Below are positions 1 to 7,176 of a DNA stretch of 64,000 nucleotides, piece after piece. The notes beneath the pieces were generated by a model. It saw only the letters and a program-made list of their open reading frames with translations, ran no database searches and was not told the origin of the DNA. Positions within the stretch are counted from its first letter, which is position 1. Every line of letters begins with the position of its first letter. The position numbers and the translations under genes were made by a program. The stretch is from NCBI GenBank assembly GCA_934373635.1, contig CAKROZ010000001.1, forward strand, positions 186,001 through 250,000, written 5' to 3'. This stretch comes from an uncultured Eubacteriales bacterium. GTDB taxonomy: Bacteria > Bacillota > Clostridia > Oscillospirales > CAG-272.

Positions 1-2285
1 CGCTGGAGGAAGTGGTAGCGAGAAACTACCTGATCGTCGAGCGTCCCGATGCCATCCTGAACATCGTCGACGGCACGAACCTCGAGCGTAACCTGTACCT
101 GACGACCCAGCTCACCGAGCTCGGTATTCCCGTGGTCGTCGCCATCAACATGATGGACGTCGTCCGCAAAAGCGGCGACCGCATCGACACGATGGAGCTC
201 TCGAGACAGCTCGGCTGTCGCGTGGTGGAGATCTCCGCACTGAAGGGCACGGGCATCACCGAGGCGGCGGAAGCGGCGATCGACGCGGCGAAGAACACGA
301 AGACCGTGCCGATGCACAGCTTCTCGGGTTGCGTCGAGCACGCCATCGCCCATATCGAGGAGGCGGCGCTTCACTCGATGCCCGCAGAACAGCAGAGATG
401 GTACGCCATCAAGATCTTCGAACGTGACGCAAAGGTGCTCGAGCAGCTGAAGCTCGATGCGGGAACTCTTTCGCACATCGAGGGCGACATCAAGGCGGCG
501 GAAAAGGAAATGGACGACGATGCCGAGAGCATCATCACCAACGAACGTTACGTTTACATATCCACCATTATCAAGAGTTGCTACAAGAAAAAGAACAAGG
601 GTCAGATGACCGTGTCGGATAAGATCGATAAGGTGGTCACGAACCGCTGGCTCGGTCTCCCCATCTTCGTCGCGATCATGTTCATCGTTTACTACCTCTC
701 CATGGTGACCGTCGGATCGATGGCAACCGACTGGATGAACGACGGCGTCTTCGGCGACGGCTGGCATCTTCTCGGCATCGGCTCGGGCGATTATGAAGCG
801 GCAGTCGAAGAATACGGCGACAGCACCGAGATTGTCAATGCCGCCTATGAGCGCTATCAGGAAGAGGCAGAAACCGAAAGGCCTCACATCAGCGCCATTA
901 AGCGTCGCGTCGACCTTGATAAGGAAGAATGCGACCAAGCGGGCACGACCTACTCTCTCACCTACACGGTGACCGATGAAGAAACGCTTGCTACCGAGGA
1001 AAAGACGGCGACCTACGATGAGGTTCTCGAAGCCATTGAGAAATATGGCACGGATCCCGAACCCGCCGAGCCCGATCCCGCCGAATACGGTGTTTGGGTA
1101 CCCGGTATTCCCGTTCTTCTCGGCAACGCACTGAAAGCCGTCGGTGCCGCCGACTGGCTCTCGGGGCTGATTCTTGACGGTATCGTCGCGGGTGTCGGCG
1201 CCGTTCTCGGCTTCGTTCCCCAGATGCTCGTCCTGTTCCTTCTCCTTGCCATTCTCGAGGCGTGCGGCTACATGGCACGTATCGCCTTCGTTCTCGACCG
1301 TATCTTCCGCAAGTTCGGTCTGTCGGGTAAGTCCTTCATTCCCATGCTGATTGGCACGGGCTGCGGCGTTCCCGGCATCATGGCATCTCGTACCATCGAA
1401 AACGAGCGTGACCGTCGTATGACGATCATGACCACCACCTTCATCCCCTGCGGCGCGAAGGTTCCCTTCATCGCCATGATCGCGGGTGCGATCTTCGGTG
1501 GCTCGGCACTCGTTGCCACCTCCGCATACTTCATCGGTATGGCGGCGATCATCGTTTCGGGTATCATGCTGAAAAAAACCCGTATGTTCGCGGGCGAACC
1601 CGCTCCCTTCGTTATGGAGCTTCCCGCATACCACCTTCCCACGGTCGGCAATGTCCTCCGTTCGATGTGGGAGCGCGGCTGGTCCTTCATCAAGAAGGCG
1701 GGCACCGTGATTCTTCTTTCCACCATCGTTGTCTGGTTCACGAGCTACTTCGGCTTCACCGAGGACGGCTTCCGTATGCTCGCCGAGGAAGAGCTTGACC
1801 TCTCCATTCTCGCGAAGATCGGCGGCGCGCTCGCCTGGATCTTTGCCCCGCTCGGCTTCGGCACATGGCAGGCGACCGTCGCCTCCATCACCGGTCTTGT
1901 CGCAAAGGAGAACATCGTCGGTACGATGGGCATCCTCTACGGCGCATCGGGCAACGTGTATGCGACCCTTGCCGCGTCCTTCACGGGCGTCAGCGCGTAC
2001 TCCTTCCTTGTCTTCAACCTTCTCTGCGCTCCCTGCTTCGCCGCTATGGGTGCTATCAAGCGCGAGATGAACAACGGAAAGTGGACGGCATTCGCCATTG
2101 CTTATCAGTGCGGCTTCGCATGGATCGTCGCCCTGATGATCAACCAGTTCGGTAATATCTTTACCGGCAACTTCAACATCTTCGGCTTCCTCGCCGCTCT
2201 TCTCGCTCTCGCGGGCATCGTTTACATGCTCGTCCGTCCGTACAAGGAAGCGACCACGCTGAAGGAAAATGTAAAGATTAAGTAA
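1..2285 (+). CDS. feoB: Ferrous iron transport protein B (5' end outside window)
   Basis: GTP-driven ferrous iron permease of the inner membrane. The frame is open from base 3 (Leu-Glu-Glu-Val-Val-Ala), so the start and the first G motifs lie upstream; 760 residues are visible. Seen: the end of the G domain (VDGTNLERNL, then AINMMD, the NxxD-type base-recognition region), a helical GDI-like domain, and a membrane part with two Gate regions including GTGCGVPGIMASRTIENERD and FIPCGAKVPF, whose cysteines are typical of FeoB. A charged insertion of roughly 110 residues, rich in Glu and Asp, follows the first membrane segment; such an insertion is common in Clostridia. A small Cys-rich protein gene follows 59 bp downstream. 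No FeoA gene is visible; it may lie upstream. Confidence 0.97.
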   Translation, partial: LEEVVARNYLIVERPDAILNIVDGTNLERNLYLTTQLTELGIPVVVAINMMDVVRKSGDRIDTMELSRQLGCRVVEISALKGTGITEAAEAAIDAAKNTKTVPMHSFSGCVEHAIAHIEEAALHSMPAEQQRWYAIKIFERDAKVLEQLKLDAGTLSHIEGDIKAAEKEMDDDAESIITNERYVYISTIIKSCYKKKNKGQMTVSDKIDKVVTNRWLGLPIFVAIMFIVYYLSMVTVGSMATDWMNDGVFGDGWHLLGIGSGDYEAAVEEYGDSTEIVNAAYERYQEEAETERPHISAIKRRVDLDKEECDQAGTTYSLTYTVTDEETLATEEKTATYDEVLEAIEKYGTDPEPAEPDPAEYGVWVPGIPVLLGNALKAVGAADWLSGLILDGIVAGVGAVLGFVPQMLVLFLLLAILEACGYMARIAFVLDRIFRKFGLSGKSFIPMLIGTGCGVPGIMASRTIENERDRRMTIMTTTFIPCGAKVPFIAMIAGAIFGGSALVATSAYFIGMAAIIVSGIMLKKTRMFAGEPAPFVMELPAYHLPTVGNVLRSMWERGWSFIKKAGTVILLSTIVVWFTSYFGFTEDGFRMLAEEELDLSILAKIGGALAWIFAPLGFGTWQATVASITGLVAKENIVGTMGILYGASGNVYATLAASFTGVSAYSFLVFNLLCAPCFAAMGAIKREMNNGKWTAFAIAYQCGFAWIVALMINQFGNIFTGNFNIFGFLAALLALAGIVYMLVRPYKEATTLKENVKIK

Positions 2286-2344
2286 CATATCAAGTACAAA
2301 TCGGGCGCCGCGCAAAATCGTGAGCGCCCGGAAAGGAAACTGTC

Positions 2345-2521
2345 ATGTTTGCATGGATAGCCGCCAATATCGGTACGATTTTAGTCAGCGCCGTACTCAT
2401 TCTGATCGTCGCTCTCATCGTTCATAAGCTCGTCAAGGACAAGAAAAAAGGAAAAAGCTCATGCGGGTGCAATTGCGCTCACTGTGCCATGGCGGGAACC
2501 TGCCACAAATCCGCAAAATAA
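2345..2521 (+). CDS. FeoB-associated Cys-rich membrane protein (58 aa)
   Basis: Small protein of 58 residues. It has one N-terminal membrane helix (about residues 5-27: WIAANIGTILVSAVLILIVA), a Lys-rich cytoplasmic stretch (KDKKKGKSS), then a Cys cluster CGCNCAHCAMAGTC. This is the architecture of the FeoB-associated Cys-rich family. It follows feoB by 59 bp behind an AGGAAA site and is very probably cotranscribed. The cysteines suggest iron binding or delivery close to the FeoB pore, but the family's exact role is not settled. The start is the first ATG after the ribosome binding site. Confidence 0.9.
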   Translation: MFAWIAANIGTILVSAVLILIVALIVHKLVKDKKKGKSSCGCNCAHCAMAGTCHKSAK

Positions 2522-2566
2522 GTCCGCGGGGGTTGTCGCATATCGCACAGACCGAAAAAGCACGGA

Positions 2567-2610
2567 CTCTTCCCCGAAGCCTCCCGTAACGGCGGGGCTT
2601 CGGGGAAGAG
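2567..2610 (+). terminator. Hairpin after the feoB operon
   Basis: A perfect 15-bp inverted repeat (CTCTTCCCCGAAGCC and its complement) with a 14-nt loop lies 45 bp after the Cys-rich gene. The tail is only moderately T-rich (AGAAACTTCTTCGAATTTCTT), so it may be a weak terminator or an RNA-stabilising hairpin rather than a full stop before the regulator gene. Confidence 0.5.
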
Positions 2611-2740
2611 AGAAACTTCTTCGAATTTCTTCCCGCTCTGCTTTTTCACTCGCCGTACTCTCTGCCGTACCTCCGTACGGGGAAGGGCGGCGGCTCTGTC
2701 CGACACGCGACGACCCCCTGATTTTCACCGGAGGTTAGCA

Positions 2741-3274
2741 ATGGCTAATCAACAACGACCGACCGCGGCACAGCTTCGCTACCTCCTCGTCATGCGGGAG
2801 GTCTCGGAGGACGGCGCGGTGCACAGCGTGGACGTCGCGCGTGCCCTCGGGGTCAGAAAACCGAGTGTATACAGCATCATGAACGCCTTTTCGGAGACGG
2901 GATGGATCGAGAAGGGGCGCTACGGCGCCGCCGTCTTTACCGAAGAGGGAAGGCGGCTCTTAAACCGCTACGCTTCGGCGTGCTACGCGGTCGAGGACGC
3001 ATTGACGGCGCATTTTCCGACCCTCTCGGATGTGCGTGCGGTCGCCTGTACGCTTCTCTCTGAGCTTTCCGATGAAAGCCTCGACGCACTCGCGGGTGCG
3101 GAAACGCAAGCCCCGCCCGATGCCCCCTTCGGCACGTTTCCGAAGGCGGAAGCGACCGTTCCTCCCGATGTCCCCCTCGGAGCTTCCCCGAAAACGGAAG
3201 CATCCACCCCGCAAGTCCCGAAAAATACGGTCACGCAAGCGGAAGCACCCGAGTTTCTTCGGATGCCCTCGTAA
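2741..3274 (+). CDS. DtxR-like metal-dependent transcriptional regulator
   Basis: 177 residues. Residues about 8-75 form a winged helix (SVDVARALGVRKPSVYSIM is the recognition-helix region, then a wing around GRYGAAVFTEEG), as in DtxR/MntR iron or manganese repressors; residues 76-118 resemble the short dimerisation region of clostridial members. It probably represses iron uptake genes when iron is replete; it sits between feoB and the flavodoxin/DUF3793 pair. Odd feature: a Pro/Ala-rich tail of about 55 residues with an imperfect duplicated unit (PPDAPFGTFPKAEATV, then PPDVPLGASPKTEAST). The GGAGG site 8 bp before the ATG supports the start. Family assignment rests on the helix-turn-helix and context; metal ligands were not traced. 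Confidence 0.75.
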   Translation: MANQQRPTAAQLRYLLVMREVSEDGAVHSVDVARALGVRKPSVYSIMNAFSETGWIEKGRYGAAVFTEEGRRLLNRYASACYAVEDALTAHFPTLSDVRAVACTLLSELSDESLDALAGAETQAPPDAPFGTFPKAEATVPPDVPLGASPKTEASTPQVPKNTVTQAEAPEFLRMPS

Positions 3275-3300
3275 AACGATCGGAAGAAAGAGATAGAATA

Positions 3301-3717
3301 TTGGCAATCGTAGAATTCAAAAATGTCAGCCGCGTGTATCGGAGCGGCGACCACGAGCTCCGTGCCCTTGACAACGTGCGTATGACCCTCGAGGAGGGAA
3401 AATTCGTCGTGATCCTCGGACCGAGCGGCGCGGGGAAGAGTACGCTTTTGAACCTTCTCGGCGGGCTTGACAGTCCTACCGAGGGAAAGATCTACGTCGA
3501 GGGGCAGGACATCTCCACGCTGAGCGGGGACGAGCTTGCCGAGTACCGCGCGGGGAAGGTCGGCTTCGTCTTTCAGTTTTACAACCTCGTCCCGCCCCTG
3601 ACCGTGCACGAAAATGTCGCACTCGTCAAGGAGATCGCGCCGAATCCGCTCTCCGCCACCAACATGCTCGAGGAGGTCGGGCTTTCCGACCATCTGAAAA
3701 ACTTCCACGCCATTTGA
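3301..3717 (+). pseudogene. Truncated ABC transporter ATPase (MacB/LolD type)
   Basis: Starts with TTG and encodes 138 residues of an export-type ATPase: Walker A GPSGAGKST (about residues 40-48), then GFVFQFYNLVPPLTVHENV (Q-loop). It stops at DHLKNFHAI, exactly where the family normally continues NFPAQLSGGEQQR. The signature motif, Walker B, D-loop and switch His are all absent, as is the FtsX-like permease that normally follows; a metal-binding protein gene begins 10 bp later. The remainder appears to have been lost by deletion. The product could not hydrolyse ATP. Confidence 0.85.
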
Positions 3718-3727
3718 GGAAAAAGAA

Positions 3728-3994
3728 ATGGTAAAAGTAACTCTGAAAATTGACGGTATGGCGTGCTCTATGTGCGAGGCACATATCAATGATGCCATTC
3801 GCGCGGCATTCCCCGTGAAGAAGGTCAACTCTTCCCATGCGAAGGGAGAGACGGTCATGCTTCTCGAGAACGCGCCGAGCGAGGAAGAGATCCGCGCCGT
3901 GATCGACAAGACGGGATATACTTTCGGCGGCATGACATGCGAGCCGTATGAGAAAAAGCCCGGATTCTTTGTCTCGCTGTTCGGGAAAAAGTAA
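3728..3994 (+). CDS. Heavy-metal-associated (HMA) domain protein
   Basis: 88 residues with a ferredoxin-like HMA fold: MVKVTLKIDGMACSMCEAHINDAIR carries the metal-binding MxCxxC. The fold continues to about residue 70, followed by a short basic/hydrophobic tail (KKPGFFVSLFGKK). Proteins of this type bind Cu(I) or similar soft metals as small chaperones. No copper ATPase is nearby; the context is iron and metal homeostasis. AGGAAAAAGAA precedes the ATG by a few bases. It is probably the original 3' neighbour of a larger locus now disrupted by the ABC deletion. Confidence 0.85.
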   Translation: MVKVTLKIDGMACSMCEAHINDAIRAAFPVKKVNSSHAKGETVMLLENAPSEEEIRAVIDKTGYTFGGMTCEPYEKKPGFFVSLFGKK

Positions 3995-4017
3995 GCCCGA
4001 ACAGGATCTTCTGAAAT

Positions 4018-4250
4018 TTGCCGTCTCGGCAAAAGACGAAGCGAGCGTTACAACCCACTGCTTCGACAAAAGTCCGAACGCAAGGTTTGCAGCCCAACGC
4101 TTCGGCGAAAGCCCAAAGCGGGCGTTGCAGCTCACCGCCTCGGCGAAAGCCCAAAGCGAGCGTTACAACCCACCACTTCGGTAAAAGTCCGAAGCGATCC
4201 TCTAAAGTCCTCCGCTTCGGGGAAGACCAACCGCGCACGATGTCCGAAGT
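4018..4250 (+). repeat. Degenerate 38-bp tandem repeat, six units
   Basis: The core TCGGCAAAAG/TCGGCGAAAG recurs at 4026, 4063, 4102, 4140, 4178 and 4217 (spacings 37, 39, 38, 38, 39). Each unit reads roughly cTTCGGcgAAAGcccaaAGCGagcgtt-caacccacc. Open frames across it are by-products of the repeat. It fills most of the 398-bp gap before the DUF3793 gene. Confidence 0.85.
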
Positions 4251-4359
4251 CTTTGCGCGGGAACGCCTCCTCCGAATTTACCCCCCGCCGCCCGAGCGGC
4301 AGAGGGAAGACGTACAAAACGTTTTTCCGCTCCCTCGGGCGGCATGCTCTCAAGTATTA

Positions 4360-4375
4360 GTTAGCATATGCTAAC
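4360..4375 (+). promoter_or_regulatory. 16-bp perfect palindrome, probable metalloregulator operator
   Basis: GTTAGCATATGCTAAC is a perfect palindrome 17 bp before the ATG of the DUF3793 gene. Its TTAG...CTAA ends resemble operators of the DtxR/IdeR type. The DtxR-like gene 1.1 kb upstream and the iron-linked genes on both sides make it a good candidate binding site. The regulator assignment is inference. Confidence 0.6.
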
Positions 4376-4392
4376 CATAAAAGGAGAAACAC

Positions 4393-4959
4393 ATGCCCGA
4401 AGAATTTGTCATACGAAACTGTTCGCCGACTATGGCAGGCTTGAAGACGGGGAACCTCTTCACCTGTCCGAGGGAGGACGGGCAGGGAATTCGCGAGAGC
4501 CTTCGCGATTTCAATCGCCGTATGGTACCGCGCGGCGTGCGGATCCTCCCCGTAAAGGAGGTCGGCGGCCGCACCCTGCTCTATATGTACCGTCCCGAAA
4601 AGCTTGCGCGCGACCTCAAAGATCCCCTTGCCGCGCAGATCCTCGACGAGCGGGATTATCCCGTCCGTGATACCGAGCTCTGCGTCTCCGAGATGCTTCG
4701 CCGCCTGCGGGAGGAGGAAGAATTCCCGCACGAGGTCGGATTGTTCCTCGGCTACCCTCCGGAGGATGTCCACGGCTTCATGACCTACGGACCGCACGGA
4801 GCGAAATGCGTCGGAACGTGGCGCGTCTACGGAGACGAAGAGGCGGCAAAAGAACGTTTTGCCCTCTATAAAAAGTGCACCGAACATTATCTGAAAGCTT
4901 ACAGACGAAATGCGTCGTTTGATAAACTTGTTATAAAAAGTACAAAAAATGCAAAGTAA
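4393..4959 (+). CDS. DUF3793 family protein
   Basis: 188 residues, soluble. The diagnostic FPHEVGLFLGYPPEDVHGFM (about residues 114-133) and the preceding LCVSEMLRRLREEEE region match the DUF3793 family of Clostridia. The family's function is unknown. It is often found beside FeoB and flavodoxin genes, as here. An AAAAGGAGAAAC site precedes the ATG, and the flavodoxin gene follows 22 bp later, so the two form an operon behind the palindrome. Iron-linked electron transfer or iron sparing is a reasonable guess from context only. Confidence 0.85.
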   Translation: MPEEFVIRNCSPTMAGLKTGNLFTCPREDGQGIRESLRDFNRRMVPRGVRILPVKEVGGRTLLYMYRPEKLARDLKDPLAAQILDERDYPVRDTELCVSEMLRRLREEEEFPHEVGLFLGYPPEDVHGFMTYGPHGAKCVGTWRVYGDEEAAKERFALYKKCTEHYLKAYRRNASFDKLVIKSTKNAK

Positions 4960-4981
4960 TATTTACAAAGGAGATAGGAAA

Positions 4982-5404
4982 ATGAAAGTATCGATCGTGT
5001 ATTGGAGCGGAACCGGCAACACCAAAGCCATGGCAGAAGAGGTTCTCACGGGAGCAAAGGCGGTGGGAGCGGATGCCTCGTTGTTTGAGACGTCTTCCTT
5101 CGACGCGTCGAGTGCCGCGTCTTATGACGCCCTCGCATTCGGCTGTCCCGCTATGGGCGCGGAGGAGCTGGAAGACGCGGAATTCCTTCCCGTGTTCGAG
5201 GCTTGCGAGGGCACTCTCCGCGGGAAGAAGATCGCGCTCTTCGGCTCTTACGGCTGGGGAGACGGTGAGTGGATGCGCTCGTGGGAGGAGCGGTGTGCTT
5301 CTCTCGGCGTCATCTTTGCCGCCGACAGTGTGATCTGTCGGGAAGCACCCGATGACGAGGCGTGCGAAGCCTGCCGCGCCCTCGGTACCGCGCTCGCCTC
5401 ATGA
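4982..5404 (+). CDS. Flavodoxin
   Basis: 140 residues, FMN-binding electron carrier. Seen: the phosphate loop WSGTGNTKAMA at residues 8-18, the FGCPAMGAEELED loop, and the GSYGWGDGEWM loop that packs on the isoalloxazine ring. Start taken at 4982 behind AAAGGAGATAGG rather than the longer in-frame ATG at 4949. It commonly replaces ferredoxin under iron limitation, which fits its place in an iron island with DUF3793. An AT-rich heptamer repeat begins at its stop codon. Confidence 0.93.
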   Translation: MKVSIVYWSGTGNTKAMAEEVLTGAKAVGADASLFETSSFDASSAASYDALAFGCPAMGAEELEDAEFLPVFEACEGTLRGKKIALFGSYGWGDGEWMRSWEERCASLGVIFAADSVICREAPDDEACEACRALGTALAS

Positions 5405-5444
5405 GAATGATGAATTAAGAATTATGAATTATGAATTATGAATT
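5402..5444 (+). repeat. AATTATG heptamer repeat element, copy 1
   Basis: Tandem ATGAATT/AATTATG units (AAGAATTATGAATTATG and so on) start at the flavodoxin stop codon, whose TGA is shared with the element's GAGAAT-type left end. Related copies lie at 14404-14432, 58441-58472 (inverted) and 59626-59660. Confidence 0.85.
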
Positions 5445-5586
5445 CGGAGCGCCCGCCTTCTCTGCTTTGGGTTTGACGGTTGCGGGTTTCCCTTCGGATG
5501 GGGTTCCGAGCTCTGTCATTCCGAATTCGAAGATCTTCTTGATGTTGGTCGCGCGACGCCTGCTCGGCGTTTCGCAAGAGCTTACG

Positions 5587-5633
5587 AAAAACTCCCGCCC
5601 CCGCGGTATTGCACCGCAGGGGCGGGAGTTTTT
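5587..5633. terminator. Bidirectional intrinsic terminator
   Basis: A 21-bp stem with one mismatch (AAAAACTCCCGCCCC...GGGGCGGGAGTTTTT) and a 5-nt loop ATTGC. A-rich left and T-rich right flanks let it stop transcripts from the flavodoxin operon and from the decayed lipoprotein gene on the minus strand. The 142 bp between it and the heptamer repeat hold no convincing gene. Confidence 0.9.
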
Positions 5634-5662
5634 ACGTGATTTGCGGAGAATGTACCGAAGTC

Positions 5663-6302
5663 TCAGACGTCGGTACGCGCGATCTCCGCATGATAGGAAC
5701 GAAAGTCCTTGGAGTAGATGTGCGTTCGGGTGACGCCGTAGCTGTTCGGGGACAGCATGATGTAGGTATTTTCGCCTACGGTAAAATACATATCGTTGTC
5801 ATCAAGCCATACTTTGCTCGCCGTGATTTTCACATCGTCCTTCGTCATGGTGAGTGAATCTTCCGTGATCACGAGCGTGCAGTCACCGTCCTTTGACACC
5901 CACGTGCCGCGGAACTCTTCGGGAATGATAACCTCGGAGCGGCGGGTCAGACCAATATAAAGACCGCTTTCATCTTCCGAATCTCAAGAGAGAAGGAAAC
6001 GCTCCCCTCCGTGACCCGAGCGCCTCACCGTTCAGCGTGACGGTGCCGATGAGATAACCCGCCTTCGGCGTGATCTCGGCTGTGATCGTCTCTCCGATCA
6101 CGTAGCCCGTCTTCGTGACGGTGACCGTTTCACCGACTTTGATGTCCTCCGACTCGGATTTCGGCGCGGATACCGTGACGGTGCCGCCCTCTTCGTTGTA
6201 AGAGAACGTCAGGGGCGCGTCTTTCTCTCCGCAGGCGGTAAACAGACATACCGTCAGGCAGAAAAGACAAAGCACCGAAAGGAACGAAAGAAGTTTCTTC
6301 AT
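5663..6302 (-). pseudogene. Decayed lipoprotein gene (frameshifted)
   Basis: The start at 6302 (AGGAGG 13 bp upstream) encodes a lipoprotein signal peptide ending in the lipobox LFTAC, followed by short beta-type repeats (VKVGETVTVTKTGYVIGETI, then ITPKAGYLIGTVTLNGEAL). The frame then runs into GSRRGAFPSLLRFGR and stops at 5970. Two more frames carry plausible continuation: TEGSVSFSLEIRK, then DESGLYIGLTRRSEVIIPEEFRGTW leading into MSKDGDCTLVITEDSLTMT (to 5663). Two indels (near 6015 and 5985) are needed to join them. Either the gene is inactive or the assembly has errors here; the function is unknown. Confidence 0.75.
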
Positions 6303-6449
6303 AAGAATTCTTCCATACCTCCTATTTCATAATTATTCTTTATTTTAGCATAATTTCACGCCGAAGTAACGTTCATAATAAATTTTCAATTCGTATAAGT
6401 TGTACATTTTTCCGTGGGGTATAAAATCATAATTTTATGAAGAAAACGG

Positions 6450-6478
6450 TTGCGGGGAGAAAAAAAGTGTGCTATAAT
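6450..6478 (+). promoter_or_regulatory. Sigma-A type promoter before the opp locus
   Basis: TTGCGG (6450-6455), 17-bp spacer, TATAAT (6473-6478). It lies in an AT-rich block (6310-6510) between the divergent lipoprotein remnant and the oppA remnant, and probably still drives oppBCDF. Confidence 0.75.
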
Positions 6479-6624
6479 TGTAGGTAGTTTAATATCGAAT
6501 CATTTATGTATTATTTAGCGCACGCGACGCATCGCGTGCCGCCGCGAGAGAAGACGTCGGAGAGGGAAGATTGCACACCGCACGCCGCCCCTGCCTCTTT
6601 CGCGGTAGAAAGGAACGTATTTTT

Positions 6625-7003
6625 ATGAAGAAACGAATTCCGCGCCCCGTATGGAGCTGTCTTCTTTGCCCGGGGCTTCTCGCGGGTATGGTCTTCGGCA
6701 TCGTCGCGAGCCCGCTTGCGGACGCCGGTGTGGTTCCCGAGTTTCGCAGGGGCGCCCTGTCGCGGGTGGAGAACCTCGACCTCGACGCGATCCGTCAAAA
6801 ATGTTTTTCGGACAGCGTGAAGCAAAACGAGAGATATTCCTACCAAGATCATGGAGCTCGCGGTGGAGATGCCGACCTACCGGAAAAAGGATATGTCGGC
6901 GTACAACAAGGACTTTCTGAAGGAAGCGAGCATGACGCCCGAGTCGGAGCGCTCTCCCTACAACGGACTTCTCTCCCGCATCCGGGAGCTGACCTATAAT
7001 TAA
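6625..7003 (+). pseudogene. Remnant of an oligopeptide-binding protein (OppA-like)
   Basis: From the ATG at 6625 (AAAGGA upstream) the frame encodes MKKRIPRPVW and a hydrophobic segment, then loses sense. From about 6825 the next frame encodes RDIPTKIMELAVEMPTYRKK, ending ESERSPYNGLLSRIRELTYN at TAA 7001-7003. LAVEMPTYxRKD near the C-terminus is typical of extracellular peptide-binding proteins of clostridial Opp systems. Normal family members exceed 500 residues, so the middle has been deleted and a frameshift added. Position directly before oppB supports the identity. Whether the N-terminal part belongs to the same ancestral gene is uncertain. Confidence 0.75.
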
Positions 7004-7023
7004 GGCTTCACGGGAATCCCTTA

Positions 7024-7057
7024 CTCCCCCTCCCCGCAAAAACGCGGGGAGGGGGAG
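7024..7057 (+). other. GC-rich hairpin between oppA remnant and oppB
   Basis: A perfect 14-bp stem (CTCCCCCTCCCCGC and its complement) with a 6-nt loop AAAAAC and no T-tract. This is the type of intercistronic hairpin often placed between a binding-protein gene and its permease genes, where it stabilises upstream mRNA or attenuates readthrough. Confidence 0.7.
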
Positions 7058-7176
7058 AGAGGCTGACACTGCGGCATTCTGACAAACCATAGAAAATCAA
7101 GCAAACTTGCCGCCTCAGGCGGTGAGAGCCCGCCTCGGAGAGAACCGGGACGGGCTCGGATAGGAAAAAAGCAAAT

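Noticed and set aside
4018..4250. CRISPR array (regular 38-bp period)
   Set aside because: There are no conserved direct repeats separated by unique spacers; the whole unit is degenerate, and no cas genes are present.
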